From NCBI GenBank assembly GCA_946481135.1, contig CAMLMQ010000055.1, forward strand, positions 1-15,193: a stretch of DNA of 15,193 bases, read 5' to 3'. The stretch comes from an uncultured Microbacteriaceae bacterium (lineage in GTDB: Bacteria; Actinomycetota; Actinomycetes; Actinomycetales; Microbacteriaceae). Positions 1 to 6,372 of this stretch are shown in pieces (the stretch's first letter is position 1; each line of letters opens with the position of its first letter). A program made the translations under genes and the position numbers. The notes beneath the pieces were generated by a model, which saw only the letters and a list, made by a program, of their open reading frames with translations, was not told the DNA's origin and searched no databases.

Positions 1-361
1 GATCCTCATCACCGAGAACGGGCTCGTCTCCAACGAGACGCCCGAGCACGACGGCAAGGTGCATGACGTGCGCCGCATCCGCTTCCTGCGGGCGCACATC
101 GCGGCGATGGCGGATGCGGTGGCCCAGGGCGTGAACCTCGTCGGCTACCTGCACTGGTCGCTCGTCGACAACTTCGAGTGGGCGCTCGGCTACCGACCGC
201 GGTTCGGCCTCGTGTACGTCGACTATCCGACGCTCGCCCGCATCCCGAAGGACAGCGCTCGGCACTACGCGGCGCTCATCGCCGCGAACGGTGACCTCGG
301 CGCCGTGCCCGAGAACGCCGGCGACGCGGCGGAGGCCGACGCGTCGGGGGTCTTCGGGTGA
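1..361 (+). CDS. GH1 beta-glycosidase, C-terminal fragment
   Basis: This is the last 119 residues of a glycoside hydrolase family 1 enzyme; the rest lies left of the window, and the frame is open from base 2. The motif ITENG (bases 11-25) holds the GH1 catalytic nucleophile glutamate. It is followed by the family's C-terminal signature YLHWSLVDNFEWALGY and RFGLVYVDY. The FEW segment fits an enzyme acting on unphosphorylated beta-glucosides, -galactosides or -fucosides; 6-phospho-glycosidases usually carry a Ser/Lys/Tyr set here instead. The end of the protein is an Ala/Glu/Asp-rich tail. The stop TGA (359-361) overlaps the GTG start of the next gene, so the two are translationally coupled. 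The exact sugar specificity cannot be read from this fragment. Confidence 0.93.
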   Translation, partial: ILITENGLVSNETPEHDGKVHDVRRIRFLRAHIAAMADAVAQGVNLVGYLHWSLVDNFEWALGYRPRFGLVYVDYPTLARIPKDSARHYAALIAANGDLGAVPENAGDAAEADASGVFG

Positions 362-1890
362 CCTCCGCGGAGGTCGTCGTCGTCGGGGGCACCGCGGCGG
401 GGGTGTGCGCGGCGGTCGCCGCCGCCCGGGGTGGCGCCCGGGTGCTGCTGCTGGAGGCCGGACGTCACCTCGGCGGGATGGTGTCGGGCGGACTCGGCTA
501 CACCGACGTCGGCGACGTGAGGGTGCTCGGCGGGATGGCGGCCGAGTTCCGCCGGGATGTCGCCGCCCACTACGGGGTCGCGGTGGGCGCGTACGCAGGC
601 CCCGAGCCGCACGTCGCGGAGGGGATCTTCCGCGCCTGGCTCGAGCGGGACGGAGTCGACGTCGCGTTCGAGGCTCGGGTCGTGGGCGTGCGGCGTTCCG
701 GGCTCGACCTGACGGGTGTCGAGCTCGCGGACGGCAGAATCGTCGACGCGGGCGTCGTGATCGACGCGACATACGAGGGGGACGTGCTCGCCCTCGCCGG
801 CGCCACGACGCGGGTCGGTCGCGAGGACCGCGCGCTGCACGGCGAGGAGTTCGCCGGGCGCCAGGAGATCAAGCCCGGACGGCACTCGATGCCCTGGGGG
901 GTGTCCCCGTTCCGCGACGACCCCCGGGGCCGGGATACGGGCGACCTCATCGCCCAGCTCGCGCCCGAGCCGATGGTCGAGGTCGGCCGCGGCGACGGCC
1001 ACGTCATGTCGTACGGCTACCGGCTGTGCCTCTCCAGTGCGGCGGACCGCATCCCGTTCACCGAGCCCGCCGACTACGACCCGGCCTATTGGGAGCTCGG
1101 GCGGCGCTACCTCGCCGTCGGGGGCGCCGCGGAGCCGGCGGGGCGCTGGCTCGGGTTGGAGACCAACCTGCCGGGCGGCAAGTGCGACGCCAACTCGCTC
1201 GGACCGGTCTCGCTGAGCGTGCTCGACGGGTCGGCGCGGCACTGGGCGACGGCGGACGCGGCGGGCCGTGCCGCGATCGCGGCGGCGCACGAAGCGCACG
1301 CGCGGTCGTTCCTGTGGTTCCTGTCGTCGGATCCGGAGGTTCCCGCGTCCATCCGCGCCGAACTGCGCGGATGGGGCTTCGCTCCCGACGAATTCGTCGA
1401 CACCGGGCACGTGCCGCACCAGCTCTACGTGCGGGAGGCCCGCCGCCTCGTCGGCGAGGTCGTGCTCACGGAGCGTGACCTGCGGCGCGGGATCGTGCCC
1501 GACGACACCGTCGCGCTCGGCTCGTACCACCTCGACATCCGCGAGGTGCAGCGGTCGTGGATCTGGGCGTGGGAGCACCCCGACCCGCAGGCCCACGTCG
1601 TCTCGGAGGGCTACCTCTCCGTCGCCGTTCCGCCGTACGGCATCCCGTATCGAGCGCTGCTGCCGCGGCGCGAGGAGGCGGGCAACCTGCTCGCCGCCGT
1701 GTGCGTGTCGGCGTCGCACGTCGCGTTCTCGTCGATCCGGATGGAACCGCAGTACCAGATGATCGGGCAGGCGGCGGGAACGGCGGCCGCGCTCGCCGTG
1801 CGCTCCGGCCGCGCCGTGCACGACGTCGACGTGCCGGCGCTGCGGGAGCGGCTCGTCGCCGACGGCGCGATCCTCACCCCCGCGGGTTGA
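358..1890 (+). CDS. FAD-dependent oxidoreductase (FAD_oxidored / PF12831-like)
   Basis: A flavoprotein of 510 residues. The N-terminus has a Rossmann dinucleotide fold: VVVVGGTAAGVCAA (residues 6-19) is the glycine-rich turn, and LLLEAG with Glu33 closes strand 2 and should bind the FAD ribose. The segments HLGGMVSGGLGYTD and VIDATYEGDVLALAGA are typical of the family, and IGQAAGTAAALAVRSG near the C-terminus is the usual FAD-binding end. There is no signal peptide, so it is probably cytoplasmic. The GTG start overlaps the GH1 stop in a GTGA junction, which suggests it acts on the same sugar or its aglycone; the substrate cannot be inferred. Its final residues (Pro-Ala-Gly) and TGA stop run into repeat element A, so the natural end of the protein may have been altered. 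Family call good, reaction unknown. Confidence 0.88.
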   Translation: MTSAEVVVVGGTAAGVCAAVAAARGGARVLLLEAGRHLGGMVSGGLGYTDVGDVRVLGGMAAEFRRDVAAHYGVAVGAYAGPEPHVAEGIFRAWLERDGVDVAFEARVVGVRRSGLDLTGVELADGRIVDAGVVIDATYEGDVLALAGATTRVGREDRALHGEEFAGRQEIKPGRHSMPWGVSPFRDDPRGRDTGDLIAQLAPEPMVEVGRGDGHVMSYGYRLCLSSAADRIPFTEPADYDPAYWELGRRYLAVGGAAEPAGRWLGLETNLPGGKCDANSLGPVSLSVLDGSARHWATADAAGRAAIAAAHEAHARSFLWFLSSDPEVPASIRAELRGWGFAPDEFVDTGHVPHQLYVREARRLVGEVVLTERDLRRGIVPDDTVALGSYHLDIREVQRSWIWAWEHPDPQAHVVSEGYLSVAVPPYGIPYRALLPRREEAGNLLAAVCVSASHVAFSSIRMEPQYQMIGQAAGTAAALAVRSGRAVHDVDVPALRERLVADGAILTPAG

Positions 1891-1926
1891 GTAGCGCGCC
1901 GCTCCGGTGGCACGCGTATCGAAACC
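1885..1926 (+). repeat. Palindromic repeat element A
   Basis: A 42-bp unit that begins GGTTGAGTAG and ends CGTATCGAAACC. Its GGTTGA supplies the final Gly codon and the TGA stop of the FAD oxidoreductase. Confidence 0.9.
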
Positions 1927-1930
1927 CGCG

Positions 1931-1972
1931 GGTTGAGTAGTGCCCGCCGGAGGCGGCCACGTATCGAAACCC
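1931..1972 (+). repeat. Palindromic repeat element B
   Basis: A 42-bp direct copy of element A with the same conserved ends and a diverged centre (TGCCCGCCGGAGGCGGCCA). The centre is itself an inverted repeat, GCCCGCC against GGCGGCC. It starts four bases after A ends. Confidence 0.88.
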
Positions 1973-1994
1973 CCCCCGAGTAACCCGGAAGGGT

Positions 1995-2127
1995 GGTTTC
2001 GATACGCGTCGCGCCGAGCGCGGCGCTACTCAACCCACCGGGTTTCGATACGCGTCGCGCTGCGCGCGGCGCTACTCAACCCACCGGGTTTCGATACGCG
2101 TCGCGCTGCGCGCGGCGCTACTCAACC
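1995..2127 (-). repeat. Three tandem palindromic repeats C, D, E (46-bp period)
   Basis: Three copies in opposite orientation to A and B start at 1995, 2041 and 2087. Each begins GGTTTCGATACGCGTCGCGC and ends CTACTCAACC, with a 5-bp linker, ACCGG-like, between them. D and E are identical; C differs by two central bases. Read on the minus strand, copy E supplies the last Gly codon and TGA stop of the OtnC-like gene. Confidence 0.92.
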
Positions 2128-2718
2128 CGCGGGGTGCGGCGGGAGGGGGCGCGCCGGGAGGTGCCGGAGGGTGAGGGCGAGCTGCGCCGACGCCTCCAGT
2201 TCCTCCGCGAGGTCGACGGCCCGGTCGAGGGTGTCGGCGGCGACCGCGCTGCCGTGGTTCGCGAGCAGCGCGACCCGGTGACCCGACGCCACGGCCTCGC
2301 CGAACGGCGGCCCGAGCTCGGGTGAGCCCGGGGCGGCATAGGGCAGCAGCGGCACGTCGCCGAGGCTCATCACGCGGTAGGGGGTGTACGCGGGGAGGTC
2401 GGCGAGGCCGTCCGCGGTCGGCGGGAGGCACGCGACGGCGGTGGAGGACGGGGAGTGCAGGTGCACGACGGCGCGCACGCCCGGGTCGGCGCGATACGCC
2501 GCGAGGTGAAGCGGCCACTCCTTGCTGGGGTGTCCCGCGATCGTCGCGCCGTCGAGGCCGACGAGCGCGAGTCCGTCGACGGTCACGCGCGAGAGCGACG
2601 ACCCGGTGGGGGTGAGCAGGATGCCGTCGGGCGTGCGGAGGCTGAGGTTGCCCGAGGAGCCGGGCGAGAGTCCGCGCGCGGCGAGATGCCGGGCCGCGGC
2701 GATGAGCGCGTCGCTCAC
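2122..2718 (-). CDS. otnC: Class II aldolase/adducin family; probable 3-oxo-tetronate 4-phosphate decarboxylase (OtnC-like)
   Basis: A zinc-dependent class II aldolase-fold enzyme of 198 residues. Visible family motifs are SGNLSLR (22-28), TPTGSSL (36-42), the acid PSKEW with Glu67, the metal ligands VVHLH (His86, His88), and NHG (His155). The fold is shared by fuculose-1-phosphate aldolase and by OtnC, which decarboxylates 3-oxo-tetronate 4-phosphate to DHAP and CO2. I prefer OtnC because the gene directly follows an OtnK-type kinase, a pairing known for four-carbon acid sugar catabolism. The start chosen is the GTG at 2718: it overlaps the kinase stop in a GTGA junction. A GTG at 2733 would add five residues. 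The stop codon lies in repeat element E. Fuculose- or ribulose-phosphate aldolase activity cannot be excluded. Confidence 0.82.
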   Translation of the reverse strand: MSDALIAAARHLAARGLSPGSSGNLSLRTPDGILLTPTGSSLSRVTVDGLALVGLDGATIAGHPSKEWPLHLAAYRADPGVRAVVHLHSPSSTAVACLPPTADGLADLPAYTPYRVMSLGDVPLLPYAAPGSPELGPPFGEAVASGHRVALLANHGSAVAADTLDRAVDLAEELEASAQLALTLRHLPARPLPPHPAG

Positions 2719-4013
2719 GGTGCCGAGTCCCACGCGCGGTCGAACAGGTCGACGCCGCCGAAGTTGCCCGACTTGAGCAGCACCGCGAGGGGGATGCCGT
2801 CACCCGTCGCCCCGACCGCCCACGCCACCCCGGGGTCGACGCGCTCCGTGAGGCGCAGGGCCCGCACACCGAGGCCCCGGGTCACGGCGCCGCTCGTCTC
2901 TCCACCGGCGACGAGCAGTCGACGCACGCCGAGACGCCCGACCGCGCCGCGGGCGACGCGGGCGAGCACATCCTCGACGGCGGCCGCGGCGACGCCCGCC
3001 CCGAACTCGGCCTGGGCCGCGGCGATCGCCGCGCGGTCGTGCGAGGCCGACACGATCGGTCGCGTGCCGGCCGCGAGCTGCGCCGCGACGAGCTCGAGCA
3101 CGCGATCGGCCGCGCCCGCCGCATCCTCGACGGCGTCGGCTGCGGCGATCGTCGCCGTCGCGCCCCCGGCCGCGGCGAGCTGGTCGGCCGTGCGGTCGCT
3201 CGCGCTGCCGACGAGGGTCATGCCGGTGCCGTCGCCGACCCGGTCCACCGGGCGGCTCGCCGCGCGCGCCGCCCCGACCCGCCGCCGCCCGAGCGCCGTC
3301 ATGAGCCCCGCGCCCCCGGCCGGGAGGCGGCGCGGCGCGGCGCCGTCGTCGGGGTCGAGCGCCGCGGCCAGCACGTCGAGGTCGGCGTCGTCGAGCGCAT
3401 CGAGGATCGCGTGCGGCGGCGCCGCGGCCAGCTCGGCGGCGACCGCCGCCGGCCCGGCGTGCACCGTGCGGAGCGGGATCGATCCCACGGGGAGCGTGGT
3501 CTGGCGCGCCAGCACCCGCACGAGGTCGGGGTCGGTCATCGGGGTGAGCGGGTGGGACGCGAGGGAGCTCTCCGAGAGGAGTCGGTCGCCGACGAACAGG
3601 TGCCCGCGGTAGACGGTGCGGTCGGCGTGCGGTGTCGCAGGGGTGCCGGCGGTGCCGTCGAGACCCGCGGCGGCGGCGAGCGCCTCGCCGACGGGCCCGA
3701 TCATCCCCTCGTCGGTCGAGTCGAAGGTCGAGCAGTACTTCTGGTACCACCGTCCGTGGCCCGCGGCGGCGAGGGCGCGCGCGGCGGCGAGGCTGTCGGC
3801 GACGGCCGTCTCCCGCGGGGCGGTGCGGGTGCCGAGGCCGACGACGACGACGTCGACGTCCGCGGGGAGCGCCGCGGCGTCGGGCACGCCGAGCGCGATC
3901 GCGACCTCCAGGCCGGCAGCGCGCAGTTCGGCGGCGACGTCGCACGCCCCCGTGACGTCGTCGGCGATCACGCCCCACCGGCTCGGGCCCGCGGCCTCTC
4001 GCTGCATCGCCAT
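2715..4013 (-). CDS. otnK: Four-carbon acid sugar kinase (OtnK / DUF1537 family)
   Basis: A cytoplasmic ATP-dependent kinase of 432 residues. The N-terminal substrate domain has GVIADDVTGACD (14-25) and KYCSTFDST. It is followed by RTVYRGHLFVGD and HPLTPMTDPDLV. The C-terminal nucleotide domain has GGETSGAV, LKSGNFGG and a DPGVAW segment. Characterised members phosphorylate 3-oxo-tetronates (erythronate or threonate route) at C4. The stretch before RTVY, where I recall CPAFPxNG in relatives, reads TPATPHAD, so specificity may differ. The start chosen is the ATG at 4013, 6 bp after a CATAAT -10 box; ATG 4007 is possible, and an upstream in-frame ATG at 4061 would run through the divergent promoter. 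It is divergent from the FGGY kinase, with 20 bp between start codons. Confidence 0.88.
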   Translation of the reverse strand: MAMQREAAGPSRWGVIADDVTGACDVAAELRAAGLEVAIALGVPDAAALPADVDVVVVGLGTRTAPRETAVADSLAAARALAAAGHGRWYQKYCSTFDSTDEGMIGPVGEALAAAAGLDGTAGTPATPHADRTVYRGHLFVGDRLLSESSLASHPLTPMTDPDLVRVLARQTTLPVGSIPLRTVHAGPAAVAAELAAAPPHAILDALDDADLDVLAAALDPDDGAAPRRLPAGGAGLMTALGRRRVGAARAASRPVDRVGDGTGMTLVGSASDRTADQLAAAGGATATIAAADAVEDAAGAADRVLELVAAQLAAGTRPIVSASHDRAAIAAAQAEFGAGVAAAAVEDVLARVARGAVGRLGVRRLLVAGGETSGAVTRGLGVRALRLTERVDPGVAWAVGATGDGIPLAVLLKSGNFGGVDLFDRAWDSAP

Positions 4014-4019
4014 CGCCCC

Positions 4020-4025
4020 ATTATG
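4020..4025 (-). promoter_or_regulatory. Putative -10 box of otnK-otnC promoter
   Basis: CATAAT on the minus strand, 6 bp before ATG 4013, implying a transcript with almost no leader. A weak -35, TTCCCA at 4045-4050, lies 19 bp upstream inside the operator-like palindrome. The site is read by eye. Confidence 0.45.
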
Positions 4026-4027
4026 CT
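4022..4027 (+). promoter_or_regulatory. Putative -10 box of the FGGY-aldolase operon promoter
   Basis: TATGCT on the plus strand, 6 bp before GTG 4034, again implying a leaderless transcript. It overlaps the opposing -10 box by four bases. No convincing -35 is visible. Confidence 0.4.
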
Positions 4028-4033
4028 CGGATC

Positions 4034-5488
4034 GTGCCACCGTATGGGAACGTTCCCTCACGCGTGCGGGCCCTCGGCCTGGACGTGGGCAGCACGCACG
4101 CCAAAGCCGTCGTCGCCGAGTTCGAGGGCGGCGCTGTGCGGGAACTGACGGTCGTCGAGAGCCCGATCGCGCGCCGCGACGCCGTCGGACTCGTCGCGGC
4201 GACGCTCGACGCGGCGCGGGCCGCCCTCGCGACGGCGGGCGTCGTCGTCGAGATCGTCGGGATCGCGTCGATGGCCGAGACGGGGGCGCTCGTCGATCCC
4301 GACGGTGCCGCGCGCGGCCCCCTCCTGCGGTGGGACCGCGACGCCGCGGACGATCGGCTCGCGCTCGCCGCGTCGCTCGACCCCGCCGAACTGCATGCGA
4401 TGACCGGCGCGCCGCTCACGGCCAAGCTCCCGCTGCTCACGTGGGGGATGCTCGTGCGGCAGGGGCTGCCACCCGGCGCCCGGTGGGCCTTCGCGGCCGA
4501 CCTCGTCGGGGCCGCGCTCACCGGGAACCTCGCCACCGACCACACCCTCGCGGGGCGCAGCGGCGCGCTCCGCCTCCCGCCTGCCGGCGCGCCGCTCGGA
4601 ACCGACTGGGATGCCGACCTCCTCGCCACCGTCGGTGCACCGCGCTCGCTGCCCCCGCGCATCCTCACCCCGGGCGAGCCGCTCGGCACCGTGCGACGCG
4701 GCATGCTGCCCGGCGTCGCGGGGGGTGCCGCCGTGCACCTCGCCGGACACGACCACGCCGTCGTCGCCCGGCTCGCGGGGATGCGCAGCGACGGCACCGC
4801 CGTGCACTCCCTCGGCACCTCCGAGGCCGTGCTCGCGCTCGCCGACCCCGCGCATCCGATCGACCGGGCGCGCGCGGGGCACGACGGCGTCAGCGTCGTG
4901 CGCGGGGTCGACGGACGCCACGAGGGCGCGCTCGCGGGCAGTCCCGCGGCCGGACGTCTCATCGCCGACTGGAGCCGCCGGGTGCGCCAGGACGGCGGCG
5001 ATCCCGCGCGGCTGCTCGGGGCCGCCGACGCGACGCGCTCCGAACTGCTCGCCCTGCCCTACCCCCTCGGCCGACAGTGCCCCGACCCCGACCCGGCGGC
5101 CCGACTCGAACTGCTCGGCCGCCCGCGCGACCACGCCGAGGAGCTCACCGCGCTGCTGCGGGGGATCGCCGCCCACGGCGCCCGCATGCGCGCGGTCGTC
5201 GCCGAGCTCTGCGGACCGCCCGCGCGGATCGTCGTCGCCGGCACCCCCGTGCGGGCCAACGACCGGCTCGCCGGACTGCAGGCCTCGCTCACGACCATCC
5301 CCGTGGCTCTGCTCGACCTCGCGGCACCGGCCGCGACCGGAGCCGCCGCCCTCGCCGCCGAGCGCGCCGGGCTCGTTCCCGTCGTCGTGCCGCCGCGCCG
5401 ACCCGTGCCGCCCGACGACGACGGCGCCCCCGATCTCGCGCGGCGATTCGCCGCCGCACTGCCGCCCGCCCCGAAAGGAACACGATGA
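4034..5488 (+). CDS. FGGY-family carbohydrate kinase
   Basis: A sugar kinase of 484 residues, close to the usual FGGY length. The N-terminal phosphate-binding motif LGLDVGSTHAKA (Asp17) and the AGHDH motif with the likely catalytic base Asp240 are clear. HSLGTSEAVLAL and IVVAGTPVRANDRLAGLQA are FGGY C-terminal-domain elements. Family members phosphorylate ketoses and polyols such as xylulose, rhamnulose, fuculose and glycerol; with a ketose 1-phosphate-type aldolase next, a ketose substrate is likely. The GTG at 4034 fits the leaderless promoter; the alternative GTG 4064, just before the first strand, would leave the palindrome in an untranslated leader. Its end overlaps the aldolase start (ATGA), and an AAAGGAA ribosome-binding site lies within its last codons. 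It is the first gene of a four-gene operon. Confidence 0.88.
   Translation: MPPYGNVPSRVRALGLDVGSTHAKAVVAEFEGGAVRELTVVESPIARRDAVGLVAATLDAARAALATAGVVVEIVGIASMAETGALVDPDGAARGPLLRWDRDAADDRLALAASLDPAELHAMTGAPLTAKLPLLTWGMLVRQGLPPGARWAFAADLVGAALTGNLATDHTLAGRSGALRLPPAGAPLGTDWDADLLATVGAPRSLPPRILTPGEPLGTVRRGMLPGVAGGAAVHLAGHDHAVVARLAGMRSDGTAVHSLGTSEAVLALADPAHPIDRARAGHDGVSVVRGVDGRHEGALAGSPAAGRLIADWSRRVRQDGGDPARLLGAADATRSELLALPYPLGRQCPDPDPAARLELLGRPRDHAEELTALLRGIAAHGARMRAVVAELCGPPARIVVAGTPVRANDRLAGLQASLTTIPVALLDLAAPAATGAAALAAERAGLVPVVVPPRRPVPPDDDGAPDLARRFAAALPPAPKGTR
4045..4058. promoter_or_regulatory. LacI-type operator-like palindrome (copy 1)
   Basis: TGGGAACGTTCCCT contains the perfect 12-bp palindrome GGGAACGTTCCC at 4046-4057, with the central CG usual in LacI-family operators. 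It covers the presumed -35 of otnK and lies just downstream of the presumed start site of the FGGY operon, so one bound repressor could block both. Related sites occur at 9939 and 10018. Confidence 0.6.
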
Positions 5489-6372
5489 CCGTCCCCACCC
5501 TCGCCTCGATCGCCCGCCCCGGCGGCGGACTCGCCATGATCGCCATGGACCAGCGCGAGAGCCTGCGCCACATGTTCGACCTCGCCGGCGCCGGGCGCCC
5601 CTCCGACGCGGTGCTCGAAGGCTTCAAGCGCGACGTCGCGGCTGAGCTGTCCGACCTCGCGTCGGGCTTCCTCGTCGACCGCGACTTCGGCGGGATGCGT
5701 ATCCTCGCCGACGGCCTGCTGCCGCGGGACTGCGGGTTCATCCTCGCCGCCGACGCGTTGACCCAGGAGGACGGCGGCCCGGTCGAGGAGACCGCCCTCG
5801 ACCCCGCGGCCCTCGACGACGCCACGACCGACGGTGTCGCCGCGATCAAGCTGCTCATCATCTGGCGCCGTGACGAGAAGCGCGAGCAGCGGGTGGCCCT
5901 GGCCGAGGAGTTCGTCACGGCGGCCCGTGAGCGAGGCGTGCTCTCCGTGCTCGAACCCGTCGTGCGCGCGACCCCGGCCGAGGTGGATGCGGGTACCTGG
6001 AACACCGAGGAGGCCATCCGCGAAGCGGCGCGCGAACTCTCCCCGCTCGGCGCCTCGCTGTACAAGGTGCAGGTGCCCCTCGGCGGCACGGGATCGCCCG
6101 AGGAGCAGCGGGCGGCGAGCGACGAGCTCGCCCGCGACATCACCGGTCCGTGGGTCGTGCTCTCACAGGGCGTCGGCCTCGACCGTTTCGCCGACGCCGT
6201 CGAGGCCGCATGCCGGGCCGGGGCGAGCGGCTTCCTCGCCGGACGCGCGCTGTGGAGCGACGTCGTCGGCGCGTCCGACGTGCCGACGACGCTGCGCGAG
6301 CGGTCGCGTCCGCGACTGGAGCGTCTCGTCGAGATCGTCGACGCGCACGCGCGACCCTGGAGCGAGGCCTGA
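5485..6372 (+). CDS. Schiff-base ketose-phosphate aldolase, YihT (sulfofructosephosphate aldolase)-like
   Basis: A class I TIM-barrel aldolase of 295 residues. By eye it follows E. coli YihT along its length: GGLAMIAMDQRESLRHMF (14-31), AIKLLIIWRRDE (120-131), LSVLEPVVR (153-161), LYKVQVPL with presumed Schiff-base Lys194, PWVVLSQGV (222-230) and GASGFLAGRALW (246-257). YihT cleaves 6-deoxy-6-sulfofructose 1-phosphate to DHAP and sulfolactaldehyde; the wider family includes tagatose-bisphosphate aldolase LacD, which looks more distant. No other sulfoquinovose gene is present (no YihQ, YihS or PfkB-type YihV), so the substrate is open: a ketose 1-phosphate made by the preceding FGGY kinase is the best guess. 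The start is supported by AAAGGAA at 5474-5480 and the ATGA overlap. Confidence 0.85.
   Translation: MTVPTLASIARPGGGLAMIAMDQRESLRHMFDLAGAGRPSDAVLEGFKRDVAAELSDLASGFLVDRDFGGMRILADGLLPRDCGFILAADALTQEDGGPVEETALDPAALDDATTDGVAAIKLLIIWRRDEKREQRVALAEEFVTAARERGVLSVLEPVVRATPAEVDAGTWNTEEAIREAARELSPLGASLYKVQVPLGGTGSPEEQRAASDELARDITGPWVVLSQGVGLDRFADAVEAACRAGASGFLAGRALWSDVVGASDVPTTLRERSRPRLERLVEIVDAHARPWSEA

Larger units (their letters stand above)
1885..2127. terminator. Putative bidirectional terminator formed by repeat cluster 1
   Basis: The cluster fills the gap between two convergent genes. Elements A and B can pair with C, D and E to form long GC-rich stem-loops in either transcript. No U-tract follows, so classical intrinsic termination is not shown. 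The role is inferred from position, and cluster 2 has the same layout. Confidence 0.5.

Noticed and set aside
265..1821. Long antisense open frame opposite the FAD oxidoreductase
   Set aside because: Arg/Pro/His-rich shadow of a GC-rich gene; the plus strand carries clear FAD-binding motifs.
1995..2127. CRISPR array
   Set aside because: The units are separated by only about 5 bp with no unique spacers, the same units occur singly elsewhere, and no cas gene is near.
1940..2325. Small frames encoding RRAARGATQP-like repeated peptides
   Set aside because: These peptides are only the translation of palindromic repeats C, D and E.
4014..4061. Longer OtnK start at ATG 4061
   Set aside because: It would place coding sequence across the divergent promoter and operator; ATG 4013 directly precedes the conserved domain.
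3616..5484. N-terminal extension of the aldolase frame back to 3616
   Set aside because: Arg-rich translation antisense to otnK and out of frame with the FGGY kinase; the aldolase begins at ATG 5485 with its own ribosome-binding site.
5485..6372. Firm assignment as a sulfoquinovose degradation gene
   Set aside because: No other sulfoglycolysis gene is in the window, so only similarity to YihT is claimed.
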